From Xanthomonas pisi DSM 18956 (GTDB lineage: Bacteria; Pseudomonadota; Gammaproteobacteria; Xanthomonadales; Xanthomonadaceae), in NCBI RefSeq assembly GCF_001010415.1, contig NZ_JPLE01000043.1:1-64000 (forward strand): a stretch of 64,000 nt of DNA, written 5' to 3'. Within the stretch, counting starts at the first letter, position 1. Each line of letters begins with the position of its first letter. The notes below the pieces were generated by a model that was not told the origin of the DNA, searched no databases, and worked only from the letters and a program-made list of their open reading frames with translations. The translations under genes were made by a program, and so were the position numbers. Below, one piece after another: positions 29,108 to 36,344 of the stretch.

Positions 29108-29861
29108 GTCCGCCGCGTTTGTCGCTGCAGGCAAGATCGGCTTTCGTTCAAGCTGATGCGTCGCGTGCGTGAATTCGGGTCGCGCTGCTCTTGAAGTCCG
29201 TCGCGTTTGATTGAGCCCACGCCGCGCTGCGAGTTCGCCGCAGGGCCCTCGCCCGCCCACCATCGCAGGACACGCTGCAAGTACGTCCTTGTAAGCTCTT
29301 ACGCGGCATCCATGCCGCGACGGTGGGCGGGCAAGGACCTGTCAAACTGGTCGGTGCGTGCGGTTGCGGGCAGGGCATGACGTGCACTGGTCAGATCGCT
29401 GTGCATCGAGCGGCCTTTCTCCGCCTGCTCATCGCAAGCGGCGCAGCAGGCAGGCTTCCAACACGCAACCTGCAAACCTCATTTGCATAGCGCAGCGCAC
29501 GCCCGGCAACGCGCTGTCACGAACGCAGCCGGCCAGCTCTCTGGTGCGGTGTCCTCACCGATTGCGGGACCCTTGGCGGCATGGATGCCGCCAAGGAGCC
29601 TCCAGGGACGGATTCACGGCGTGTCCCGCGAGCGGTGGGGGCACCGCGCCCTCGACGAGCTGAGCTTTGGACTACCGCTGGACACTGCTGCGACCCGAAA
29701 GCTCGGTCGCTTGTTTCCGATTGGCTGGACAGTGCGGATAGAGCACTCGTGAAGCAGCCGATCTGCGGCTTAGCTGCCAGGAATCTGGCAGCGAGCACAC
29801 CGCCCTCGATCGATCGGCTTATCAAATGCATCCACCACATCAATCGCACGAAGTCTCAGGC
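29108..29861. repeat. 754-bp gene-free stretch with two interspersed repeat copies
   Basis: No gene is supported. Copy C (about 29250-29331) has a core palindrome GCGGCAT-CC-ATGCCGC and outer arms CCCGCCCACC/GGTGGGCGGG. Copy D (about 29530-29665) carries a perfect 12-bp stem CCTTGGCGGCAT-GG-ATGCCGCCAAGG at 29571-29596 followed by CAGGGACGGATTCACGGCG. Copy D aligns with the reverse complement of the 17955-18105 copy, and C with the reverse complement of the 18140-18245 copy. Confidence 0.7.
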
Positions 29862-31319
29862 TCAATGCCCGCCCCCATCCAGCGCCTTCAACTCGCTGAC
29901 CAGCGCGCCGGCCGCTTCGGCACCGTCGCCGTAGAGCATGCGGGTGTTGTCGGCGTAGAACAGCGCATTCTCGATGCCGGCAAACCCGGTGCCCTTGCCG
30001 CGCTTGATCACCACGGTGTTGCGCGAGTTGACCACGTCCAGGATCGGCATGCCGTAGATCGGGCTGGCCGGGTCGGTCCTGGCGACCGGGTTGACCACAT
30101 CGTTGGCGCCGATCACCAGCGAGACATCGGTGCTGGCGAACTCGGGATTGATATCGTCCATGTCGGCGATCAGGTCGTAGGGCACGCCGGCCTCGGCCAG
30201 CAGCACGTTCATGTGCCCGGGCATGCGTCCGGCGACCGGATGGATCGCGAACTTCACCTTGACCCCGCGCGCGATCAGCCGCTGCGCCAGCTCCCAGATC
30301 TTGTGCTGCGCCTGCGCCACCGCCATGCCGTAGCCGGGCACGATCACCACCCGCTCGGCAAACGCCATCATCGCCGCCACGTCGCCTGCCTCGATGGGCT
30401 TCTGCGCGCCACTGATCTCCTGCGCCTGCCCGCCGCCACCGAAGTTGGAAAACAGCACGCCGCTGATCGGCCGGTTCATCGCCTTGGCCATCAAACGCGT
30501 CAGCAGGATGCCGGCCGCGCCCACCATCATGCCGGCGATGATCAACGCCTCGTTGCCAAGCACATAGCCTTCGAACGCCACCGCCAGACCGGTGAAGGCG
30601 TTGTAGAGCGAAATCACCACCGGCATGTCGGCACCGCCGATCGGCAGCGTCATCAACACGCCCAGCGCGAGCGCCACGGTGAAGAAGGCAATGATCGCCA
30701 GCGGCTGCAAACTGGTGGCGGCCCAGATACCGAGCGCCAGCACCGCCAGCGCCACCATCACGTTGAACGCCTGCTGGCCGGGAAAGGTCACCCGCCGGTC
30801 GAGCCGGCCATCCAGCTTGGCCCAGGCGACGATCGAACCTGACAAGGACACCGCCCCGATCGCCGAGCCGATCACCGCCAGCACCACCGTGGTGGCGTCG
30901 GGCCGCCGCGCCGCCAGCTCGGCGATCGCCTGCGCGCTCCAGTGCGCCGTGTCGCGATTGGCGAAGAAGGAAAACCGCAGCAGCTCCACCGCCCCGATCG
31001 CCGCCGCCGAGCCGCCGCCCATGCCGTTGTACAGCGCCACCATCTGCGGCATGTCGGTGATGGCCACCTTCTTGGCCGACCACCACGCCACCCCGGTGCC
31101 GATCGCCAGTGCGGCCAGGATCAACGGCACGTTGTGCAATTCGGGCAGAAAGAAGGTGGCCACCGTGGCGATCAGCATGCCCAGCCCGGCCCAGCGGATG
31201 CCGCTGCGCGCGGTCAGTGGCGAGGCCATGCGCTGCAGGCCGAGCAGGAACAGCGTGGCTGCGATCAGGTAGCTCGACTTGACCAGCCAATCCAGCAATT
31301 CGGGGGTGGAGACGTTCAT
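29862..31319 (-). CDS. pntB: NAD(P) transhydrogenase subunit beta
   Basis: A 485-residue membrane subunit with about nine transmembrane helices at the N-terminus and a C-terminal NADP(H)-binding dIII domain (VPGYGMAVAQAQHKIWEL, HPVAGRMPGHMNVLLAEA, GANDVVNPVARTDP). With PntA it couples proton entry to hydride transfer from NADH to NADP+. It overlaps pntA2 by 4 nt (ATGA). Confidence 0.97.
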   Translation of the reverse strand: MNVSTPELLDWLVKSSYLIAATLFLLGLQRMASPLTARSGIRWAGLGMLIATVATFFLPELHNVPLILAALAIGTGVAWWSAKKVAITDMPQMVALYNGMGGGSAAAIGAVELLRFSFFANRDTAHWSAQAIAELAARRPDATTVVLAVIGSAIGAVSLSGSIVAWAKLDGRLDRRVTFPGQQAFNVMVALAVLALGIWAATSLQPLAIIAFFTVALALGVLMTLPIGGADMPVVISLYNAFTGLAVAFEGYVLGNEALIIAGMMVGAAGILLTRLMAKAMNRPISGVLFSNFGGGGQAQEISGAQKPIEAGDVAAMMAFAERVVIVPGYGMAVAQAQHKIWELAQRLIARGVKVKFAIHPVAGRMPGHMNVLLAEAGVPYDLIADMDDINPEFASTDVSLVIGANDVVNPVARTDPASPIYGMPILDVVNSRNTVVIKRGKGTGFAGIENALFYADNTRMLYGDGAEAAGALVSELKALDGGGH

Positions 31320-31621
31320 GGCGTCTCCCCGCCAGGCGGCTTACGGCTGGATTTGAACATCTCCAGCATCCGCTCGGTCACCACGTAGCCGCCGGCCGCG
31401 TTGCCCGCACCCAGCACCACCGCGACGAACCCCAGCGCTTTTTCCAGGGTGGTATCGGCATGCCCCAGCACCACCATCGCGCCGATCAGCACGATGCCGT
31501 GGATGAAGTTGGAACCGGACATCAGCGGGGTATGCAGGATCACCGGCACCCGCGAGATGATGACGTGGCCGGCGATGGCCGCCAGCATGAAGATGTACAG
31601 CGCTACGAATCCGTCGCTCAT
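31316..31621 (-). CDS. pntA2: NAD(P) transhydrogenase subunit alpha, membrane part (PntA2)
   Basis: A 101-residue protein with three membrane helices, equivalent to the C-terminal part of E. coli PntA: VALYIFMLAAIAGHVIISRVP, NFIHGIVLIGAMVVLG and LGFVAVVLGAGNAAGGYVVTERML. Start MSDGF at 31621 follows GGAG. It is split from the dI-domain subunit PntA1, which lies 1.7 kb away on the same strand, past an opposite-strand operon. Confidence 0.93.
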   Translation of the reverse strand: MSDGFVALYIFMLAAIAGHVIISRVPVILHTPLMSGSNFIHGIVLIGAMVVLGHADTTLEKALGFVAVVLGAGNAAGGYVVTERMLEMFKSSRKPPGGETP

Positions 31622-31655
31622 CGTCTTTCGCTCCACTGGCCGTTGCGGCCCGCCG

Positions 31656-31682
31656 ATCATACCCACGCATCGGGCCTGTCAA
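31656..31682 (-). promoter_or_regulatory. Candidate promoter for pntA2-pntB
   Basis: Minus-strand TTGACA (31682-31677, 6/6) and TATGAT (31661-31656, 5/6) are excellent hexamers, but the spacer is 15 bp, shorter than optimal. It lies 35 bp before the pntA2 ATG, in the divergent gap with the sigma-factor gene. Confidence 0.55.
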
Positions 31683-31734
31683 CCGAATCGGCACTGGGCC
31701 GTTGACGTCGTATCGTCTTCGCGGAAGCTACGCT

Positions 31735-32298
31735 GTGCTGGTGGGAACCCCTTTCGATCCGCAGCCTTCTGCAACGGCCGCCGCCGTCCCGGTGTCGCTG
31801 GACGCCTTTCTGGCCGGCATCGGGCCACGTGCGTTCCGGTTTGCCGAGGCCGGCCTGCGTCACCGCGAAGACGCACTGGATGCGGTACAGGACGCCATGG
31901 TCAAGCTGCTCGGCTACCGCGAACGGCCGGCCGCCGAATGGACGCCGCTGTTCTGGAGCATCCTGCGCAGCCGCATCATCGACCTGCAGCGCCGCCGGAG
32001 CTTCCGCCTGAAATTCTGGGCGCCGGCCGAGCGCGCCGATGACGAAGGCCCGATCGACTGGTCCGACCCCGGCATCGGACCGGTCGGCGAGCAGCAACAT
32101 CAGCAGGCCTACCAGCGACTGGTCCAGGCGCTGCGCACCCTGCCGGCACGCCAGCGCGAGGCATTCACGCTGCGCGTGCTGGAAGACCTGGATGTGGCCA
32201 CCACCGCCAAGGCAATGGGCTGCTCCGAAGGTTCGGTCAAAACTCACCTGTCGCGCGCACGCGACGCGTTACAAAAACAGTTCGAGGATTTCCTGTGA
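31735..32298 (+). CDS. ECF-type RNA polymerase sigma factor
   Basis: About 187 residues from GTG 31735 (GGAAG 7 nt upstream; GTG 31741 is also possible). Region 2 is AFRFAEAGLRHREDALDAVQDAMVKLL through WSILRSRIIDLQRRR. Region 4 is LPARQREAFTLRVLEDLDVATTAKAMGCSEGSVKTHLSRARDAL with a clear helix-turn-helix. There is no sigma 1.1 or region 3. It is the first gene of three with stop/start overlaps, followed by a single-pass membrane protein, the typical sigma/anti-sigma order. Confidence 0.88.
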   Translation: MLVGTPFDPQPSATAAAVPVSLDAFLAGIGPRAFRFAEAGLRHREDALDAVQDAMVKLLGYRERPAAEWTPLFWSILRSRIIDLQRRRSFRLKFWAPAERADDEGPIDWSDPGIGPVGEQQHQQAYQRLVQALRTLPARQREAFTLRVLEDLDVATTAKAMGCSEGSVKTHLSRARDALQKQFEDFL

Positions 32299-32648
32299 AC
32301 CGCTCTCACGATCCGGCACAGTTCGATGCGCAACTGCGCCAACTGCATGCCACCGCGCTCACCAGCCTGCCGCCGCAGACCCTGGCACGCCTGCGCCAGG
32401 CCCGTCAGGCGCCGGCCGCGCGCGCCCGACGCGGCTACTGGTTGCTGGCTACCGCCTGTTCCGGCTTGCTGGCCATCGGCATCGGCCTGCAACTGCGACC
32501 GGGCGACAACGCCCCCGCAGGTGCGTCCCCGACCCGGGCCGCGACCGTGGCCGGCAATGCCGCCAGCACCGACACCGACGACCTGCTGACCCAGAACCCC
32601 GACCTGTATGTCTGGCTCGGGTCCGATACCGCCCTGGCCATGGAATGA
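32295..32648 (+). CDS. DUF3619-like single-pass membrane protein, likely anti-sigma factor
   Basis: A 117-residue protein with a cytosolic N-terminal part of about 46 residues (DAQLRQLHATALTSLPPQTLARLRQAR), one membrane helix (YWLLATACSGLLAIGIGLQL) and a periplasmic tail ending LTQNPDLYVWLGSDTALAME. GTG 32295 overlaps the sigma stop by 4 nt. Size, topology and position fit an anti-sigma factor. No zinc-binding HxxxCxxC motif is present, so it is not a ZAS-type protein. The role is inferred. Confidence 0.75.
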   Translation: MNRSHDPAQFDAQLRQLHATALTSLPPQTLARLRQARQAPAARARRGYWLLATACSGLLAIGIGLQLRPGDNAPAGASPTRAATVAGNAASTDTDDLLTQNPDLYVWLGSDTALAME

Positions 32649-33142
32649 GCACGATGACCCGCACCACCCGCCTGTTGTTGACCCTGTTGCTCTGCGCCGG
32701 GCCATGCGTGTCGCTGTTGGCGCAGGACCGCCCGCCAGGTCCCCCGGGGCCTGGGCCGATGGACGGACCCGGCCCGCATGGCCCGGGACCGCGCAACGAG
32801 ACCCCGATGCCGGAATGGGACAAGCTGACCCAGCAGCAGCGCCAGGTGCTGATCGATGCGCTGCGCGAGCGCTGGAACGACGTGCCCGAAGAACGTCCGC
32901 GCATGTACCGGCACGCCAGTCGCTGGCTGGACATGACGCCCGAACAGCGCAAGCAGGCCAAGGCCGGGATGGACCGCTTCCGCAACATGAGTCCGGACCA
33001 GCGCCGCGAAGCCAAGGCCTTGTTCGACCGCATGCGTACGCTCAACCCGCAGCAGCGCAACGAGCTGCAACAACGCTGGCAGAAGATGAGCCCGGCCGAA
33101 CGCAGCGCCTGGCTGCGCGAGCACCCGCCGACGGCGGATTGA
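32645..33142 (+). CDS. Secreted DUF3106-type protein with LTxxQ-like repeats
   Basis: A 165-residue protein with a signal peptide (LLLTLLLCAGPCVSLLAQD), a Pro/Gly-rich segment (about residues 30-52), and five spaced motifs: LTQQQRQ, MTPEQRK, MSPDQRR, LNPQQRN and MSPAERS. These resemble the LTxxQ motifs of the CpxP/Spy/ZraP periplasmic stress proteins, though the family label DUF3106 is my best fit. The 4-nt overlap (ATGA) with the anti-sigma gene makes it part of the same regulon. A periplasmic sensing or chaperone role is inference. Confidence 0.78.
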   Translation: MSTMTRTTRLLLTLLLCAGPCVSLLAQDRPPGPPGPGPMDGPGPHGPGPRNETPMPEWDKLTQQQRQVLIDALRERWNDVPEERPRMYRHASRWLDMTPEQRKQAKAGMDRFRNMSPDQRREAKALFDRMRTLNPQQRNELQQRWQKMSPAERSAWLREHPPTAD

Positions 33143-33221
33143 ACGCAGCGCCGCCGCGGCGAGCGCGACGCGCCTTCGCATGGGCGCACCCCGGTCGCAG
33201 GCAGACATGCGCGCGGCCATT

Positions 33222-33289
33222 GCAGGAGCGCGCTGGCACGCGATGAAGCGTTACCGATGAAGCGCCATCGCGCGCCAGCGCGCTGCTAC
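33222..33289. repeat. Inverted GGAGCGCGCTGG-type repeat
   Basis: Left arm GCAGGAGCGCGCTGG (from 33222) and right arm CCAGCGCGCTGCTAC (to 33289) face each other around CGATGAAGCG/CGCCATCG. It lies between the convergent DUF3106-type gene and pntA1 and may act as a transcription end. A related element is at 58551-58679. Confidence 0.65.
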
Positions 33290-33329
33290 CGGCAAACGCC
33301 AGCGTGCGAGGCGCGTGGGGACCGGCGGG

Positions 33330-34421
33330 CTATGCGGTCGATGGCGCCGACCAGCGCGTCCTGGCCAGCAGCTCATCGTCCCAGTCGAACGACAGTGCGC
33401 CCTCCTTGATCAACAACGCCGCGAACGCATACACGTTGCGCGCAAACATCTCGCTGGCATGCACCGCGCCCTGGCTTGCCAGATTGAGCGGCCCGGCGAT
33501 TACCACGCCATCGAGCTCAAGGGTTTCGCCCGGACGCGTGGCCGCGCAATTGCCGCCGGTTTCTGCGGCCAGATCCACCAGCACGCTGCCGGCGCGCATG
33601 CCCTGCACCATTTCGGTGGTCACGATCTTTGGCGCAGGCCGCCCCGGCACGGCCGCGGTGCAGACCACCACATCCACGCCCTTGAGATGCTCGGCCAGGC
33701 GGCGCTGCTGCTCGGCGCGCTCGTCGTCGGTGAGTTGGCGTGCATAGCCGCCTTCGCCGGCAGCGCTCACGCCCAGATCCAGAAAGCGCGCGCCCAGGGA
33801 CGCGATCTGCTCGCGGGTTTCCGGGCGCACGTCGAAGCCTTCCACCTGCGCACCCAGCCGTTTGGCCGTGGCGATCGCCTGCAGGCCGGCCACGCCCGCG
33901 CCGATCACCAAGACCTTGCTGGGGCGCATGGTGCCGGCGGCGGTGGTGAGCATCGGGAAGAACCGCGGAGCCAGTTGCGCGGCGATCAGCACTGCCTTGT
34001 AGCCGGCCATGCCGGCCTGCGAACTCAGCACGTCCATCGATTGCGCGCGCGTGGTGCGCGGAAGGCGCTCCAGCGGAAACGCAACCAGCTCGCGCGTGGC
34101 AAATGCCTGCGCCCGCGCCGGGTCGGCATCGGGGGCAAGCATGCCGATCACCACCGCCTGCGGCTTGCAGTGCAGCAGCAGCTCGGTCGGCGGCGCCTGC
34201 ACGCACAGCACGAGGTCGGCTTGAGTGAGCGTCTGCGTGTCGGCAAGCTGCGCACCGGCCGCGAGATACGCCGCATCGTCCATGCTGCTGGCGCGACCGG
34301 CAGCCGGCTCGATCCACACGCTGGCACCGAGTGCGACCAGCTTCTTGACCGTCTCCGGCGTGGCTGCCACCCGGCGTTCGCCTGCCGCCCGTTCTTTCAG
34401 CACCAGCACCTGCACAGCCAT
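33330..34421 (-). CDS. pntA1: NAD(P) transhydrogenase subunit alpha, NAD-binding part (PntA1)
   Basis: A 363-residue dI domain, similar to alanine dehydrogenase. It begins MAVQVLVLKERAAGERRVAATPETVKKL, has RAQSMDVLSSQAGMAGYKAV, and the NAD-binding Rossmann loop VLVIGAGVAGLQAIATAKRLGA. GGAG precedes the ATG. The membrane part is a separate gene (pntA2). Unlike the usual contiguous order, an opposite-strand operon lies between pntA1 and pntA2-pntB. Confidence 0.95.
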   Translation of the reverse strand: MAVQVLVLKERAAGERRVAATPETVKKLVALGASVWIEPAAGRASSMDDAAYLAAGAQLADTQTLTQADLVLCVQAPPTELLLHCKPQAVVIGMLAPDADPARAQAFATRELVAFPLERLPRTTRAQSMDVLSSQAGMAGYKAVLIAAQLAPRFFPMLTTAAGTMRPSKVLVIGAGVAGLQAIATAKRLGAQVEGFDVRPETREQIASLGARFLDLGVSAAGEGGYARQLTDDERAEQQRRLAEHLKGVDVVVCTAAVPGRPAPKIVTTEMVQGMRAGSVLVDLAAETGGNCAATRPGETLELDGVVIAGPLNLASQGAVHASEMFARNVYAFAALLIKEGALSFDWDDELLARTRWSAPSTA

Positions 34422-34576
34422 GGGTTGCTCCGGTCGCGCGCTTCAGTCGCCGCGATGCTAGCAGAGCGCACCGGCCGCGCCGGCGGTGATGCACGGGTGT
34501 GCCATGGAACGCAGACCGCAAGCGCGTGGGCTGCGCGAACGCCTGGCGGCAACGTACCTGCCGCCCTGCAACTGGG

Positions 34577-35176
34577 TTACGGCTCCAGCAACCCCTTCAA
34601 CAGGGGCGCCATCACGGTTTCCGGCGCGAAGGCGCGCAATCGCTCGTGCCTGCCGTCGATCACCAGCGAGGCATAGCCGTGCACCGCGCTCCAGCTCAGC
34701 AGCGTGCGTTGCTCCAGCAGCGTCGGATCCGGGTCGCTGCCATGGCGGGCGATCCACTGGGCACGCACCGTGTCGCGCAGGTAGGCCATCGCCGCTTCGC
34801 TGATCTGCACCAGTCGCGGCAGACCGCTGGCACGCACGTCCAGTCCCAGCATCAAGCGGAACTGCTGCGGATAGTCGACAGCAAAGCGGATATAGCCCAG
34901 CCCGCAGCCCAGCAGCGGGTCGTTCACTTCCTGCTGGGTGGCACGGATGCGATCGAGCATGCGCGCGTAGCCATCGGCCGCCAGCTCCGCCAACAGCCCA
35001 TCCAGCGAGCCGAAGTGGTGCGCCGGTGCGGCGTGCGACACGCCCGCGCGCCGCGCGCACTCGCGCAGGGTGAGTCCACGCAGGCCGGACTCGCCCAGCA
35101 ACTCCCAGCCGGCACGCCGCAGCGCGGCCGGTAGATCGCCGTGGTGATACGCAGCCGGGGCGTCTGGTCGTGGCAT
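34577..35176 (-). CDS. TetR-family transcriptional regulator
   Basis: A 199-residue repressor-type protein. The N-terminal helix-turn-helix is AAYHHGDLPAALRRAGWELLGESGLRGLTLRECARRAGVSHAAPAHHFG, split over residues 8-55, and the C-terminal ligand domain resembles the WHG/TetR_C_33 type. It starts at ATG 35176; longer starts run across the operators. It is divergent from an alpha/beta hydrolase gene. Two perfect palindromes in the 120-bp gap are the likely operators, so it probably controls itself and the hydrolase. Confidence 0.9.
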   Translation of the reverse strand: MPRPDAPAAYHHGDLPAALRRAGWELLGESGLRGLTLRECARRAGVSHAAPAHHFGSLDGLLAELAADGYARMLDRIRATQQEVNDPLLGCGLGYIRFAVDYPQQFRLMLGLDVRASGLPRLVQISEAAMAYLRDTVRAQWIARHGSDPDPTLLEQRTLLSWSAVHGYASLVIDGRHERLRAFAPETVMAPLLKGLLEP

Positions 35177-35211
35177 GGCGGTTCGCTTATCGGGACCCCA
35201 GTGCAGCAGAT

Positions 35212-35232
35212 AATCTTGACGCTGACAAGATT
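35212..35232. promoter_or_regulatory. Operator 1 of the TetR-hydrolase divergent region
   Basis: AATCTTG and CAAGATT are perfect inverted arms with a 7-bp spacer. A -35-like TTGACG (35216-35221) lies inside the site. Its arms share TCTTG/CAAGA with operator 2; centres are 41 bp apart, near four helical turns. Confidence 0.7.
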
Positions 35233-35252
35233 CAGGCACCAGACTTGGGCCG

Positions 35253-35273
35253 CATCTTGTCATCGACAAGATG
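35253..35273. promoter_or_regulatory. Operator 2 of the TetR-hydrolase divergent region
   Basis: CATCTTGTC and GACAAGATG are perfect 9-bp inverted arms with a 3-bp spacer, 24 bp before the hydrolase ATG. Its position over the likely hydrolase promoter or leader suggests repression. Confidence 0.75.
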
Positions 35274-35296
35274 GCTCACTCCCACAAGGAACGCCC

Positions 35297-36160
35297 ATGA
35301 GCTCAACCCTCACCAAGCTGCGCGCGAGGTTGCTGCGCAGCCTGCTGGCCGGCGCCAGCCGCCTGGCTCCTGGCCCGACCGGCCGCTATCTGGCACGCCG
35401 CTTCGTGACCCCGGGCCCGGCCGGACGTCGACAGGCTGCCGCTATCGCAGCCACGCTGGACGATGTGCAACGCCAGACGCTGCGCATCGACGGCCTCGAC
35501 ATCGCGGTGTACCAGTGGGGTGACCCCGCCCGGCAGCCGTACGTCCTGCTGTCGCATGGCTGGGCCAGCTACGGCTTGCGCTTTGCCGCCTGGGTTCCGC
35601 AGCTGCGGGCACTCGGGTATGCGGTACTGGCCTTCGACCAGGCCGCACACGGCCTGAGCAGCGGGCAGATCAGCAACCTGCCGCATTTCGTGAAGATCCT
35701 GCGCGAGATGGGCAGCCGTTTCGGGCGCCCCGCCGTCTTTATCGGTCACTCGCTGGGCACCGCCGCCGCGGTGTTTGCCGATGATCCGGCCTGGCGCCCT
35801 GCGCGCTATGTATTGATCGCCCCGCTGGTGGAGCCCGCAGGCAGCGCGAGGCGCCAGTTCCAGGCCGCCGGCCTTGCGCCTGCGACCTTTGTGCCGTTCG
35901 AGAACTGGCTGATCGAGCTGACCGGCACCTGTTTTGCCGACTTCGACGCGACCTCGCATCTGCCGCTGTTCGATCGCCCGGCGCTGGTCATCCACGACCG
36001 CCGCGATCGCGAAACGCCCTGGGAAGAAGGCGCACGCTTTGCCGCACTCTGGCCGGGCGCGCAGCTGTTCAGTACCGAAGGGCTGGGGCATAACCGCATG
36101 GTCGATCACCCCTCGGTGATCACGCGCGCACTGGATTTCGTCGGGCCGGCAGCGCCGTAA
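35297..36160 (+). CDS. Alpha/beta hydrolase
   Basis: A 287-residue alpha/beta-hydrolase with an N-terminal basic amphipathic stretch. The nucleophile elbow is GHSLGTAA (catalytic Ser). An oxyanion-type LLSHGWASYG segment precedes it, the acid is likely in VIHDRRDRETPW, and the catalytic His is in EGLGHNRMVDHP. Substrate is unknown. The divergent TetR gene suggests induction by a small molecule. AAGGA lies 6 nt before the ATG. Confidence 0.88.
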   Translation: MSSTLTKLRARLLRSLLAGASRLAPGPTGRYLARRFVTPGPAGRRQAAAIAATLDDVQRQTLRIDGLDIAVYQWGDPARQPYVLLSHGWASYGLRFAAWVPQLRALGYAVLAFDQAAHGLSSGQISNLPHFVKILREMGSRFGRPAVFIGHSLGTAAAVFADDPAWRPARYVLIAPLVEPAGSARRQFQAAGLAPATFVPFENWLIELTGTCFADFDATSHLPLFDRPALVIHDRRDRETPWEEGARFAALWPGAQLFSTEGLGHNRMVDHPSVITRALDFVGPAAP

Positions 36161-36344
36161 GCGCACTCCGGCAGGGCGTCAGGGTTGGCCTGGCCGGCAG
36201 GCCTCGGATGCCATCCGCATCGGTGGACGGCGCTGGGCGACGCGGTGTCGCGCGCACGCCCGCCAATCGCGAGCAGGCACGTGGGCGATGCGAGTGCTGC
36301 AGTCGTTCCGCCGGCCTTGCGGCCAAGGCAACGCCAGCGCGCCT

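Noticed and set aside
29581-29850. Short frames in the 29.1-29.9 kb gap
   Set aside because: They run through interspersed repeat copies, lack ribosome sites and have no recognisable similarity.
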